From NCBI RefSeq assembly GCF_036347135.1, contig NZ_CP108938.1, positions 9,362,001 through 9,426,000 of the forward strand: a stretch of 64,000 nt of DNA, read 5' to 3'. Origin of the DNA: Streptomyces sp. NBC_00775. GTDB lineage: Bacteria; Actinomycetota; Actinomycetes; Streptomycetales; Streptomycetaceae. The translations under genes and the position numbers were made by a program. The notes under the pieces are model-generated. The model was not told where the DNA came from, ran no database searches, and saw only the letters and a list, made by a program, of their open reading frames with translations. Below, piece after piece: positions 55,626 through 64,000 of the stretch. Position 1 is the first letter of the stretch. Each line of letters starts with the position of its first letter.

Positions 55626-56990
55626 ATGCCTCGCCCCCTGCGGGTAGCCATTGTCGGAGCCGGCCCCGCCGGGATCTACGCCGCCGACGCGTTGCTGAAG
55701 TCCGCAGTGGCCGTCGAGCCAGGCGTCTCCATCGACCTCTTCGAGCGGATGCCGGCCCCCTTCGGACTGATCCGCTACGGCGTCGCGCCCGACCACCCCC
55801 GGATCAAGGGCATCGTCACGGCCCTGCACCAGGTGCTCGACAAGCCGCAGATCCGCCTCTTCGGCAATGTCGACTACCCCCGCGACATCAACCTGGACGA
55901 CCTGCGCGCCTTCTACGACGCGGTGATCTTCTCCACCGGGGCGACGGCCGACCGGGCGCTCGACATACCCGGCATCGACCTCGACGGCTCGTACGGCGCG
56001 GCGGACTTCGTCTCCTGGTACGACGGGCACCCGGACGTGCCGCGCACCTGGCCGCTGGAGGCGGAGAAGGTCGCCGTCCTCGGCGTCGGCAATGTCGCGC
56101 TCGACGTGGCGCGCGTCCTGGCCAAGACCGCGGACGAGCTGCTGTCGACCGAGATCCCGCCGAACGTCTACGACGGTCTCAAGGCCAACAAGGCCCTGGA
56201 AGTCCATGTCTTCGGCCGCCGTGGTCCGGCGCAGGCGAAGTTCAGCCCGATGGAGCTGCGGGAGCTGGACCACTCCCCGAACATCGAGGTCATCGTCGAC
56301 CCCGAGGACATCGACTACGACGAGGGCTCGATCGCGACCCGCCGGGGCAACAAGCAGGCCGACATGGTCGCCAAGACCCTGGAGAACTGGGCCATCCGCG
56401 ACGTCGGCGACCGCCCGCACAAGCTGTTCCTGCACTTCTTCGAGTCGCCGTCCGAGATCGTCGGCGAGGACGGCAAGGTCGTCGGCCTGCGCACCGAGCG
56501 CACGGCCCTGGACGGCACGGGCAACGTCAAGGGCACCGGCGAGTTCAAGGACTGGGACGTCAGCGCGATCTACCGCGCCGTGGGTTACCTGTCCGACAGC
56601 CTGCCCAAGCTGCCCTGGGACGTGGAGTCGGGCACGGTTCCGGACCAGGCCGGCCGGGTCATCGAGGAGACCGGCGAGCACCTTCAGTCGACGTACGTCA
56701 CCGGCTGGATCCGGCGCGGCCCCGTGGGGCTGATCGGCCACACCAAGGGCGACGCCAACGAGACGGTCGCCAGCCTCCTGGACGACCACGCGAACGGCCG
56801 TCTGCACGCGCCCACTTCGCCCGCCCCGGAGGCCGTGGACGCGTTCCTCGGCGAGCGCGACGTCCGCTTCACCACGTGGGAGGGCTGGCACCGCCTGGAC
56901 GCCGCGGAGAAGGCCCTCGGCGAACCGCAGGGCCGCGAGCGCGTCAAGATCGTCGAGCGCGAGGACATGCTCGACGCCAGCGGCGCCTAG
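55626..56990 (+). CDS. fprA: Ferredoxin/adrenodoxin-type NADP+ reductase
   Basis: 454 residues. FAD site VAIVGAGPAGIYAADAL at 8-24, APFGLIRYGVAPDHP (the family signature), NADPH site VLGVGNVALDVARVL and HVFGRRGPAQAKFSPMELREL follow. The end has YVTGWIRRGPVGLIGHTKGDANETV. The closest known relatives are mycobacterial FprA and adrenodoxin reductase. It passes electrons from NADPH to ferredoxin for P450s or for assimilatory enzymes. A TTAGG...TTAGG stretch at 55560-55580 could be an iron (DmdR) box; the match is partial. Confidence 0.87.
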   Translation: MPRPLRVAIVGAGPAGIYAADALLKSAVAVEPGVSIDLFERMPAPFGLIRYGVAPDHPRIKGIVTALHQVLDKPQIRLFGNVDYPRDINLDDLRAFYDAVIFSTGATADRALDIPGIDLDGSYGAADFVSWYDGHPDVPRTWPLEAEKVAVLGVGNVALDVARVLAKTADELLSTEIPPNVYDGLKANKALEVHVFGRRGPAQAKFSPMELRELDHSPNIEVIVDPEDIDYDEGSIATRRGNKQADMVAKTLENWAIRDVGDRPHKLFLHFFESPSEIVGEDGKVVGLRTERTALDGTGNVKGTGEFKDWDVSAIYRAVGYLSDSLPKLPWDVESGTVPDQAGRVIEETGEHLQSTYVTGWIRRGPVGLIGHTKGDANETVASLLDDHANGRLHAPTSPAPEAVDAFLGERDVRFTTWEGWHRLDAAEKALGEPQGRERVKIVEREDMLDASGA

Positions 56991-57050
56991 CCCAGGCTTG
57001 CCAACTCGCCCAGTCCTGCCGACTCCGCCCGATGAACAAAGGCGGAGCAA

Positions 57051-57093
57051 CCGGGGGAGAGCACGGTGCGGAAACGCCCGTGCTCTCCCCCGG
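57051..57093 (+). terminator. Hairpin terminator after fprA
   Basis: Perfect 16-bp inverted repeat, arms CCGGGGGAGAGCACGG (57051-57066) and its complement (57078-57093), 11-base loop. It lies 60 bases after the fprA stop and 95 before the next start. Clear terminator, no T-tract. Confidence 0.78.
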
Positions 57094-57187
57094 TCGTCGT
57101 AGATTTCCGGGAGAAGCTGTCGATCCGAGCGCGTCCTGTTCGACGCCTGGGTGAGAGCCGGAAACGACGAACCCAAGGAGCACGGCC

Positions 57188-57817
57188 ATGCCCAAGCTGC
57201 GTGTACACAACCTCACGGTCTCGCTGGACGGCTTCGCCGCAGGTCCGCGGCAGCGGCTGGAGCACCCGCTCGGCGAGGGCTTCGAGGGGTTTCACGAGTG
57301 GATGTTCGCCGCGATGCGGGACGCCGCCGACGGTAAGACGGGCATCGACGTCGAGTACGTGGTGCGCGGCGAGGAGAACATCGGCGCCACCATCATGGGG
57401 CGGAACATGTTCGGGCCCCAGCGCGGACCGTGGCAGGACGAGTCGTGGAAGGGGTGGTGGGGCGACAATCCGCCGTACCACAACGACGTGTTCGTGCACA
57501 CGCACCACCTGCGGCCCTCGCTGACCATGGAGGGCGGGACCACGTTCCACTTCACCGACGAGCCCATCGAGACGGTGCTCGGGCGGGCGTACGAGGCGGC
57601 GGCGGGCAAGGACGTCCGCATCGGTGGCGGAGCGGCCACCATTCAGCAGTACCTGCGCGCCGGGCTGATCGACGAGCTGCACCTGGCCATCGTTCCGGAA
57701 CTCCTCGGCAGGGGTGAGCGCCTGTTCGACAACCTGGGGGACGGGATCGACGGCTACCGGGTCGCCGAACTGGTCGGTTCGCCGGCCGTCACGCATGCCC
57801 GGCTGGTCCGCCGCTGA
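57188..57817 (+). CDS. Dihydrofolate reductase-family (RibD C-terminal) protein
   Basis: 209 residues, ATG 57188 behind AAGGAG. RibD/DHFR-like fold: LTVSLDGFAAGPRQ, ATIMGRNMF, then VRIGGGAATIQQYLRAGLIDELHLAIVPELLGRGERLF (spread over residues 137-176). These proteins reduce pyrimidine or folate-like compounds, but most of this branch is uncharacterised and often annotated as deaminase/reductase. No signal peptide. It is convergent with the TetR gene 54 bases further. Confidence 0.82.
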   Translation: MPKLRVHNLTVSLDGFAAGPRQRLEHPLGEGFEGFHEWMFAAMRDAADGKTGIDVEYVVRGEENIGATIMGRNMFGPQRGPWQDESWKGWWGDNPPYHNDVFVHTHHLRPSLTMEGGTTFHFTDEPIETVLGRAYEAAAGKDVRIGGGAATIQQYLRAGLIDELHLAIVPELLGRGERLFDNLGDGIDGYRVAELVGSPAVTHARLVRR

Positions 57818-57871
57818 CGCATTCCCGGCGGATGCCCCTCAGTCGTTTCAGTCATTCCCAGCGGGTGCACC

Positions 57872-58480
57872 TCAGTCGTCTCCGGCGGGTGCGACCGGTC
57901 CCGGCGCCCCCGCCCGCAGCCCGTCCATCACGAGGTCCAGCAGACGGGCGGCGCGCGGTTGCCAGGCGCTGTGCGGGTCGATCTGCCAGAGTCCGGCGAT
58001 GGCCAGGACGAAGTCGTCGGGGGACACCCCCGGGCGGATGGTGCCCGCCTCCTCGTTCGCCTTGAGCAGGAGAGCGACGGCCGAGGACACCGGGCCGTGA
58101 CCCATCCTGGTCAGGGTGCCGCGCGGAGTGCTGGTGGTGGTGGCCGTGCGCAACGCGTCAGCCAGGCCGGCCTTGGCCATGGCGTACTGGGCGAGGCGGT
58201 TCATCCACTCCCGCAGGGCCTGGTCCGGCGGGTGGGTTTCCAGCAGCTGTGCCGCGGTGTCGGCGACCTGCTGCACCTCGTAGCGGTAGACCTCCAGGAC
58301 GAGTGCCTCGCGGTTGGGGAAGTTGCGGTAGAAGGTCCCCTGGCCGACGCCCGCCTTCTTCGCGATCGCACTCAGCGGGGCGTCCGCCGAGCACGTCAGT
58401 TCACTGAGCGCCACTTCCAGGATGCGCTCGCGATTTCGTTGCGCGTCGGAGCGCAGGGGGGCGTCCTTCTCGGGGGCCAC
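57872..58480 (-). CDS. TetR-family regulator of the paoABC-type operon
   Basis: 202 residues from GTG 58480, preceded by AAGGAGG. HTH: QRNRERILEVAL, SAIAKKAGVGQGTFYRNFPNREALVLEVYRY. The rest is the SCO-type TetR C domain with a helical ligand pocket. It is divergent from the aldehyde oxidoreductase operon. Two copies of an 18-bp operator lie between, one of them inside the operon promoter, so it should repress the operon and itself. Confidence 0.86.
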   Translation of the reverse strand: MAPEKDAPLRSDAQRNRERILEVALSELTCSADAPLSAIAKKAGVGQGTFYRNFPNREALVLEVYRYEVQQVADTAAQLLETHPPDQALREWMNRLAQYAMAKAGLADALRTATTTSTPRGTLTRMGHGPVSSAVALLLKANEEAGTIRPGVSPDDFVLAIAGLWQIDPHSAWQPRAARLLDLVMDGLRAGAPGPVAPAGDD

Positions 58481-58520
58481 TTGTCCTCCTTCCGGAACGA
58501 CGGCCGGTCCGCCCTTGCTA

Positions 58521-58538
58521 AGCGGACAGCGGTCCGTT
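58521..58538. promoter_or_regulatory. TetR operator copy 1
   Basis: AGCGGACAGCGGTCCGTT: two inverted half-sites (AGCGGACA and the complement of AACGGACC). The second copy is 30 bases on. It is nearest the TetR start and should serve autoregulation. Confidence 0.72.
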
Positions 58539-58545
58539 AGGTTCA

Positions 58546-58574
58546 TTGATAGCGGACAGGTGTCCGTTTAGAGT
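58546..58574 (+). promoter_or_regulatory. Promoter of the oxidoreductase operon with TetR operator copy 2 in the spacer
   Basis: TTGATA (58546-58551), a 17-base spacer, then TAGAGT (58569-58574), a good vegetative promoter. The spacer consists almost wholly of operator copy 2, AGCGGACAGGTGTCCGTT (58551-58568). A bound repressor would cover both promoter boxes. Confidence 0.72.
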
Positions 58575-58734
58575 CCACTCTAGTGGCTGTCAAGCTCCGT
58601 GCACATGGCCGGAACCGATTGCCGACCGGCATTCTCGCGCACCGGCTGCTTTTCAAGCCGCCGTGGATCTCCCATTCGACACGGATCTCCCATTCGACTT
58701 CGACGCGCACCTCGAACGCGAAAGAAGGCTGATC

Positions 58735-59346
58735 ATGGCCCCAGCCCCCTCATCGACGTACAGCGCCATCACCCTGAACATCAACGGCGAGAAGTACACG
58801 CTTCCCGTCGACCACCGCACCACCCTGCTCGACGCGCTGCGCGAGCAACTCGATCTGACCGGTACCAAGAAGGGCTGTGACCAGGGGCAATGCGGCGCCT
58901 GTACGGTGCTGCTCGACGGGCGCCGGGCGGTGTCCTGTCTGCAACTCGCGGTCGCCGCCGAGGGGCGCGCGATCACCACCATCGAGGGCGTGGCGGACGA
59001 CGAGCGGCTGCATCCGGTGCAGCAGGCCTTCCTCGACCTCGACGGCTACCAGTGCGGTTACTGCACGCCGGGGCAGATCTGTTCGGCCCTCGGCGTCATC
59101 GAGGAGCACGCGGCGGGCTGGCCGAGCGCCGTGACCGCCGATGTCCGGCCCGAAGCGGGCGCTCCACCGCTTACCGCCGAGGAGATCCGCGAGCGGATGA
59201 GCGGCAACCTGTGCCGCTGCGGCGCGTATGTGTCGATCGTCCGGGCGGTGGCGCGAGCGGCGGAGGCCCAAGCGGCAGAGCCTCACGTGGCCGAGGTCGA
59301 GGCCGAGGCCGAGGCCGGGATCGGCGCCAAGGGGGCGGCGGCATGA
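58735..59346 (+). CDS. Aldehyde oxidoreductase, 2Fe-2S subunit
   Basis: 203 residues, ATG 58735 after GAAGG. Plant-type 2Fe-2S domain with Cys48, 53, 56 and 68 (GCDQGQCGACTVLL...SCLQL) and a second 2Fe-2S cluster in CGYCTPGQ and CRCGAY. It passes electrons from the Mo subunit to the FAD subunit. The PaoA/YagT type in bacteria normally has a twin-arginine signal, which is lacking here, so it is cytoplasmic. The acidic Ala/Glu tail is unusual. Overlaps the next start (ATGA). Confidence 0.86.
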   Translation: MAPAPSSTYSAITLNINGEKYTLPVDHRTTLLDALREQLDLTGTKKGCDQGQCGACTVLLDGRRAVSCLQLAVAAEGRAITTIEGVADDERLHPVQQAFLDLDGYQCGYCTPGQICSALGVIEEHAAGWPSAVTADVRPEAGAPPLTAEEIRERMSGNLCRCGAYVSIVRAVARAAEAQAAEPHVAEVEAEAEAGIGAKGAAA

Positions 59347-60335
59347 GGGAGTTCGGCTACGAGCGCGTCCTCGACGTCTCCGGCGCGGTCGCCCTGCTCG
59401 GCGACGACCCCGAGGCGCGTCTCCTCGGCGGCGGCACCAACCTCGTCGACCTGATGAAGGCCGGTGTGGAGCGGCCGACCCGGCTCATCGACGTACGTGA
59501 ACTGCCCCTGGACCGGATCGAGTTCACTCCCGACGAGGGTCTGCGCATCGGCGCCACCGTCACCAACAGCGATCTGGCGGCCCATCCCGAAGTGCGGCGC
59601 CACTACCCGGCGTTGGCGCAGGCCGTCCTGGCCGGAGCCTCGGGGCAGCTGCGCAACATGGCCACGGTCGGCGGTAACCTGCTCCAGCGCACCCGCTGCG
59701 GCTACTTCACCGACCTGGCGAAACCGTGCAACAAGCGTGCCCCCGGCAGCGGTTGCCCCGCCATCGAGGGCGAGCACCACAACCACGCGATCCTCGGCGC
59801 CTCCGCGCACTGCGTGGCCACGCACCCCTCGGACATGGCGGTCGCGCTCACCGCCTTCGACGCCGTGATCTCGTACGAAACGGCCGACGGGCCGGGCGAG
59901 TTGGCGCTCACCGACTTCTATCTGCCGGTGGGTGATACCCCGCATCTGGAGACCGCGCTGCCGCCCGGTGCACTGATCACCGGCGTCACGCTGCCGCCGG
60001 CCCCGGTGGCCGCCCACTCGCGGTACCGGAAGGTGCGCGAGCGCGCCTCGTTCGCGTTCGCGATCGGCTCGATCGCGGCCGCGCTCGACGTCCAGGACGA
60101 CGTCGTACGCGAAGTGCGCCTCGCCTTCGGGGCGGTGGCATCCCGGCCCTGGCGGGCCAGGGCGGCCGAGCGGGTGCTGACCGGCGGCCCGGCGAGTGCC
60201 GAGACGTTCGCGGCCGCCGCGGACGCCGAACTGGCGGCCGCGAAGCCCCTGCCCCACAACGGATACAAGGTGACGTTGACGCGCAACCTCGTCGTGGCCG
60301 TGCTCACCGAACTCGCCGAGGAGGCCGCCCGATGA
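59343..60335 (+). CDS. Aldehyde oxidoreductase, FAD subunit (PaoB/YagS-like)
   Basis: 330 residues. FAD site LLGGGTNLVDLMKAGV and GNLLQRTRCGYFTDLAKPCNKRAPGSGC, in which several Cys can hold an additional 4Fe-4S cluster, as in PaoB; HCVATHPSDMAVAL completes it. This distinguishes it from the xanthine dehydrogenase type. It passes electrons to a soluble acceptor. Start overlaps the previous stop and the end overlaps the next start, both ATGA. Confidence 0.86.
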   Translation: MREFGYERVLDVSGAVALLGDDPEARLLGGGTNLVDLMKAGVERPTRLIDVRELPLDRIEFTPDEGLRIGATVTNSDLAAHPEVRRHYPALAQAVLAGASGQLRNMATVGGNLLQRTRCGYFTDLAKPCNKRAPGSGCPAIEGEHHNHAILGASAHCVATHPSDMAVALTAFDAVISYETADGPGELALTDFYLPVGDTPHLETALPPGALITGVTLPPAPVAAHSRYRKVRERASFAFAIGSIAAALDVQDDVVREVRLAFGAVASRPWRARAAERVLTGGPASAETFAAAADAELAAAKPLPHNGYKVTLTRNLVVAVLTELAEEAAR

Positions 60336-62455
60336 CGACCAGCACCGAAACCACGGCGGTGACGAGGGCCGTCGGCACCGCGCACACCCGCGTGGAGGGC
60401 CTCGCCAAGGTCACCGGAGCGGCGCGCTACGCCGGAGAAGTCCCCGACCCCGAACTCGCGCACGGCTGGATGGTGTTGTCCACCGTGGCACGCGGCCGCG
60501 TCCGCGCGGTGGAGGACGCCCCGGTCCTCGGAATGCCCGGTGTCCTCACCGTCCTGCACCACGGGAACGCCCCGCGTCTCGCCGGGAACTACATGAACCC
60601 GTTCGGCCTGCCCGACCCGGTTCTTCAGCTCTTCCAGCACGACCAGGTGCCGTACGTCGGCTGGCCGGTGGCCCTGGTCGTCGCCGAAACACCCGAGCAG
60701 GCCAGGGAAGCGGCCGAGGCGCTGGTGGTCGAGTACGACCAGGAGCCGCACGACGTCGCGTTCTTCGCCGGACGCCCCGGGATGTACACACCTGAGGGCT
60801 CGGCGCAGGGAAAGGGCGACCTGGAGGCCGAACTCGCCTCGTCCGCCGTGGTCGTGGACGCGGAGTACACCACACCGGAAGAGCACCACAGCCCGATGGA
60901 GCCGCACGCGGCGACGGCGCGCTGGGACGACGGCCGGCTCGAAGTGGTGGACTCCAACCAGGGCAGCAGGTTCGTGGCGGACGAGCTCGCGCAGCTGTTC
61001 TCGCTCGACCCGGGCTCGGTGCGGGTGCGCTCCGAACACATCGGCGGCGCCTTCGGATCCAAGGGGACCCGCCCGCACCTGGTGCTCGCGGTGATGGCGG
61101 CGACGGTTCTGCACCGACCGGTCCGGGTCGTGACGACCCGCCGTCAGATGTTCTCGCTCGTCGGCTACCGAAGCCCCACGGCGCAGCGCGTCAGGCTCGG
61201 CGCCGACGCCGACGGGCGGCTGCGCGCGCTCGACCACCAGGCGGAGTGTCTGACCTCGACCGTGTATGAATTCATCGAGCGCAGCGCCGATTACGGACGT
61301 CCGGTGTACGACGCGGACGCGCACCACACCGTCAACCGTGCCGTACGGCTCGACGTGCCGACGCCGACCTGGATGCGCGCCCCGGGCGAGGCGCCGGGCT
61401 CGTTCGCGCTGGAGTCGGCGCTCGACGAACTCGCCGAGAAGTGCGGCATCGACCCCATCGCGCTGCGCGTGCGCAACGAACCGGCCGTGGGGCCCCTGTC
61501 CGGACTGCCGTTCAGCAGCCGCAATCTCCTCGCATGCTTCGAGGAGGGCGCCCGCAGGTTCGGCTGGGCGGACCGTGACCCGCGTCCCGGTGTCCGCCGC
61601 GAAGGGCGCCTGCTGCTCGGCACCGGCACGGCCGCGGCCGCGTTCCCCACGCTCTCGGCCCCGTCCACGGCGGCCGTGACGGCGGAGGCGGACGGCACCT
61701 TCACGGTACGGATCACCGCCAGCGATGTCGGGACCGGCGCACGCACCGCGCTGACCCAGGTCGCCGCCGACGCGCTGGAGGTGGCAACGGGGCGCATCCG
61801 GATGCGGATCGCGGACAGCGACTTCGGTCCGGCGATCATCGCCGGCGGCTCGATGGGCACCCGTTCCTGGTCCTGGGCCATCATCGCGGCGGCACGGGAA
61901 CTACGGGAGAAACTGGTTCCGGGCGGCGGCATTCCGCCCGAGGGAATCACCGTACGGTCGAACACGGCCGAGGCCATCGGCGCGCTGACGAACAAGGAAC
62001 GGCACACCTTCGGGGCGCAGTTCGCCGAGGTCGCCGTGGACGTCACCACCGGCGAGGTCCGCGTACGGCGCATGCTCGGGATCTTCGCCGCGGGCCGGAT
62101 CGTCAACCCGCTCACCGCGCGCGGCCAGTTCATCGGCGGGATGACCTGGGGTCTGTCCATGGCGCTCCACGAGGAGGCGATCCGGGACCAGGCCTCCGGC
62201 GGGCACGTCGGCGCCGACCTCGCGGGCTACCACTTCGCCGCGCATGCCGACGTACCGGCCATCGAGGCGGACTGGGTGGACGACCCGGACCCGGACGACC
62301 CGGTCGGGATCAAGGGCATCGGCGAGATCGGGGTGGTGGGAGCCGCGGCGGCCATCGCCAACGCCGTCTGGCACGCGACCGGCGTACGCCACCGGAACCT
62401 GCCGATCCGGCCCGATCGCGTCCTGCTGGGGGCTGAGGGAGCCCGGGGTGCTTGA
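60332..62455 (+). CDS. Aldehyde oxidoreductase, molybdopterin subunit (PaoC/YagR-like)
   Basis: 707 residues. Ald_Xan_dh_C domains: TRVEGLAKVTGAARYAGEV, HHSPMEPHAATARW, GGAFGSKG, MRAPGEAPG, and the catalytic Glu in GIKGIGEIG (about 664). It binds molybdopterin cytosine dinucleotide and hydroxylates aldehydes to acids. It pairs with the Fe-S and FAD subunits. With PaoC as relative, aromatic or other toxic aldehydes are the expected substrates. Confidence 0.87.
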   Translation: MTTSTETTAVTRAVGTAHTRVEGLAKVTGAARYAGEVPDPELAHGWMVLSTVARGRVRAVEDAPVLGMPGVLTVLHHGNAPRLAGNYMNPFGLPDPVLQLFQHDQVPYVGWPVALVVAETPEQAREAAEALVVEYDQEPHDVAFFAGRPGMYTPEGSAQGKGDLEAELASSAVVVDAEYTTPEEHHSPMEPHAATARWDDGRLEVVDSNQGSRFVADELAQLFSLDPGSVRVRSEHIGGAFGSKGTRPHLVLAVMAATVLHRPVRVVTTRRQMFSLVGYRSPTAQRVRLGADADGRLRALDHQAECLTSTVYEFIERSADYGRPVYDADAHHTVNRAVRLDVPTPTWMRAPGEAPGSFALESALDELAEKCGIDPIALRVRNEPAVGPLSGLPFSSRNLLACFEEGARRFGWADRDPRPGVRREGRLLLGTGTAAAAFPTLSAPSTAAVTAEADGTFTVRITASDVGTGARTALTQVAADALEVATGRIRMRIADSDFGPAIIAGGSMGTRSWSWAIIAAARELREKLVPGGGIPPEGITVRSNTAEAIGALTNKERHTFGAQFAEVAVDVTTGEVRVRRMLGIFAAGRIVNPLTARGQFIGGMTWGLSMALHEEAIRDQASGGHVGADLAGYHFAAHADVPAIEADWVDDPDPDDPVGIKGIGEIGVVGAAAAIANAVWHATGVRHRNLPIRPDRVLLGAEGARGA

Positions 62456-63632
62456 CATCGCCGACGAGCTGAACCGGTGGGTCGGGGAGGGCCGGGACTT
62501 CGCCGTCGCCACCGTCGTGAGCGTCGGCGGCAGCGCGCCGCGCGGTCCCGGCGCCGCCCTCGCCGTCGACAGCCACGGCACGGCCATCGGCTCGGTGTCC
62601 GGAGGCTGTGTCGAAGGGGCGGTGTACGACCTGTGCGTCCAGGCGCTCCAGGACGGCACGACGGTCCTCGAACGCTTCGGCTACAGCGACGAGGACGCGT
62701 TCGCGGTGGGCCTGACGTGCGGCGGGGTGATCGAGGTGCTGGTCACACCGGTACGGGCGGCCACCTTCGTACGTGCGGACGCACCCGTGTTCGCGGCATG
62801 GCTGGCCGCCGCCGCCCGGGAGGAGACGGTGGCTCTCGCCCGGGTGGCCCGGGGGCCGGCCGAACTGCTGGGCAGGGCGCTCCTGGTTCACGCCGACGGG
62901 TCGTACACGGCGTACGAAGGAGGCCTCGGCGACTCGTACGACGGGGCTCTCGTCCATCGCCCGGAGCTGGACCGGACCGCCGCCGCGGAGGCCCACGCGA
63001 TGCTGGACGCGGGGCGCACCGGCACCGTCGAGATCTCCGAGGACGGATCGGGCTGCCCGGGCGGCGTGACGCTGTTCGTCGAGTCGAGCGTGCCGCCGCC
63101 CCGGATGATCGTCTTCGGCGCCGTGGACTTCGCGGCGGCGCTGGTACGGGCGGGCAAGTTCCTCGGCTATCACGTGACCGTGTGCGATGCCCGTTCCGTC
63201 TTCGCCACGCGCGTCCGCTTCCCCGAGGCCGACGACATCGTGGTCGACTGGCCGCACCGCTACCTCCGGCGCACCGAGACCGACCATCGCACCGTCCTGT
63301 GCGTGCTCACCCATGACGCCAAGTTCGACGTTCCCCTCCTGGAGACGGCCCTGCGCCTGCCCGTCGCGTTCGTCGGCGCGATGGGCTCCCGCCGCACCCA
63401 CGAGGACCGCAACCGCCGACTGCGCGAAGTCGGCGTCACGGAGCGGGAGCTGGCACGCCTGCGGTCACCCATCGGACTCGACCTCGGCGCCCGTACACCT
63501 GAGGAGACCGCCCTGTCGATCGCGGCGGAGATCGTCGCGGCCCGGCGGGGCGGGTCGGGCGCTCCGCTGACCGGTGCGGGGACGCCGATCCACCACGACC
63601 GGGTGACGCTGTCGGCGACCGCAGTCGGATGA
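62448..63632 (+). CDS. XdhC-family molybdenum cofactor maturation protein
   Basis: 394 residues, GTG 62448 overlapping the Mo subunit stop by eight bases. N-terminal XdhC_CoxI domain (VVSVGGSAPRGPGAALAV, SVSGGCVEGAVYD) and C-terminal Rossmann XdhC_C domain (MIVFGAVDFAAALVRAGKFLGYHVTVCDARSVFATRVRFP, residues about 220-260). It binds the cofactor, helps its sulfuration and inserts it into the partner enzyme. This places all the special maturation help in the same operon. Confidence 0.86.
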   Translation: MLDIADELNRWVGEGRDFAVATVVSVGGSAPRGPGAALAVDSHGTAIGSVSGGCVEGAVYDLCVQALQDGTTVLERFGYSDEDAFAVGLTCGGVIEVLVTPVRAATFVRADAPVFAAWLAAAAREETVALARVARGPAELLGRALLVHADGSYTAYEGGLGDSYDGALVHRPELDRTAAAEAHAMLDAGRTGTVEISEDGSGCPGGVTLFVESSVPPPRMIVFGAVDFAAALVRAGKFLGYHVTVCDARSVFATRVRFPEADDIVVDWPHRYLRRTETDHRTVLCVLTHDAKFDVPLLETALRLPVAFVGAMGSRRTHEDRNRRLREVGVTERELARLRSPIGLDLGARTPEETALSIAAEIVAARRGGSGAPLTGAGTPIHHDRVTLSATAVG

Positions 63633-63702
63633 CTCCTGCGGAATGACCCCGCACACCGCAGTCTGGAGGTAGGGATTCGGAGCTGGAGTTCTGGAGGTCG
63701 GC

Positions 63703-64000
63703 ATGAGCACGATGCACGCGGTACGCGGTCACCGTCGCGGCGGGCCGGAGGAGCTGACGTACGAGGTCGTACCGCGTCCCGAGGCGGGCGCGGGGGAGGT
63801 GCTGGTCGCCGTGCGGTCGGCGTCGATCACGTTGGGTGAGCTCGCGTGGGACGCGACCTGGACCGACAGCTTCGACGGCAGCGGCAGCCCGCGCACGCCG
63901 ATCATCCCCTCCAAGGAGGTCTCCGGGATCGTCGCGCGGGTGGGCCAGGGGGTGACCGACTGGGACTTGGGTGACGAGGTGTACGGGCTGATCCCCTTCA
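63703..64000 (+). CDS. Quinone oxidoreductase/zinc-type alcohol dehydrogenase-like protein, 5' part
   Basis: ATG 63703 behind CTGGAGG; the gene leaves the window. The first 99 residues have the MDR start: LTYEVVPRPEAGAGEVLVAVRSASITLGEL (split), then PIIPSKEVSGIVARVGQGVTDWDLGDEVYGL. No catalytic-zinc Cys is at the usual place, which points to the QOR branch. The rest is not seen. It is 70 bases after xdhC and may belong to the same operon. Confidence 0.75.
   Translation, partial: MSTMHAVRGHRRGGPEELTYEVVPRPEAGAGEVLVAVRSASITLGELAWDATWTDSFDGSGSPRTPIIPSKEVSGIVARVGQGVTDWDLGDEVYGLIPF

Overview
The window is chromosomal DNA from a high-GC actinomycete, almost certainly a Streptomyces. Base composition is strongly GC-rich with G/C in third codon positions. 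GTG and TTG starts are common, genes are tightly packed with ATGA overlaps, and the gene families are streptomycete ones: a DUF5709 protein, SpoIIE-type phosphatases joined to anti-sigma-like kinases, a nitrate reductase fused to its own flavoprotein reductase, and a cysteine-box leader peptide.

Layout. 1-6.7 kb: start of a DUF5709 gene, a heterodimeric ABC exporter with complementary degenerate ATP sites, a YkuD-like lipoprotein and a secreted PNGase A-type protein. 6.8-14.6 kb: dctA facing a frameshifted FAD/Fe-S D-lactate dehydrogenase-type gene, a MarR regulator divergent from an ABC exporter, and an MltG-like protein. 14.6-20.5 kb: a flavoprotein, then ssuCBAD for sulfonate sulfur, preceded by a 22-codon Cys-rich leader peptide with its own promoter; then a YjbQ protein. 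20.5-26.7 kb: a mosaic accessory stretch with a tRNA 3' fragment, an IS5-type transposase tail, a DUF7919-like protein, an HxlR-redoxin regulator divergent from an MFS exporter, and a two-gene CHAT protease operon with lower GC. 26.9-35.3 kb: an MMPL transporter and a TetR regulator that share an operator, a hairpin-rich non-coding stretch, a monooxygenase-SDR-aldehyde dehydrogenase operon and an AraC regulator. 35.5-45.8 kb: MFS, two SpoIIE/HATPase signalling proteins, a MocR/DJ-1 pair with four 13-bp direct repeats between them, two head-to-head histidine kinase fragments and a methyltransferase. 45.9-51 kb: lpd, a membrane protein, an alcohol dehydrogenase, an RpiB-like isomerase and an NlpC/P60 peptidase. 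51.3-57 kb: the fused nitrate reductase and an FprA ferredoxin reductase. 57.2-64 kb: a reductase-like protein, a TetR regulator with two operator copies, and a paoABC/xdhC molybdo-iron-sulfur aldehyde oxidoreductase operon, then the start of a quinone oxidoreductase-like gene.

How the genes work together. Regulator-target pairs dominate, and most have a visible operator: MarR/ABC, HxlR/MFS, TetR/MMPL plus monooxygenase operon, MocR/DJ-1, TetR/paoABC. The most unusual item is the CHAT operon (23.6-26.6 kb). An 883-residue protein joins N-terminal zinc ribbons, a helical middle and a caspase-like CHAT protease. Its stop codon directly abuts the start of a 118-residue partner resembling the small constant components of actinobacterial conflict systems.

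Limits. All functions come from reading the sequence; no database search was run. Frameshifts at about 10,725 and 42,075 may be real or sequence errors.
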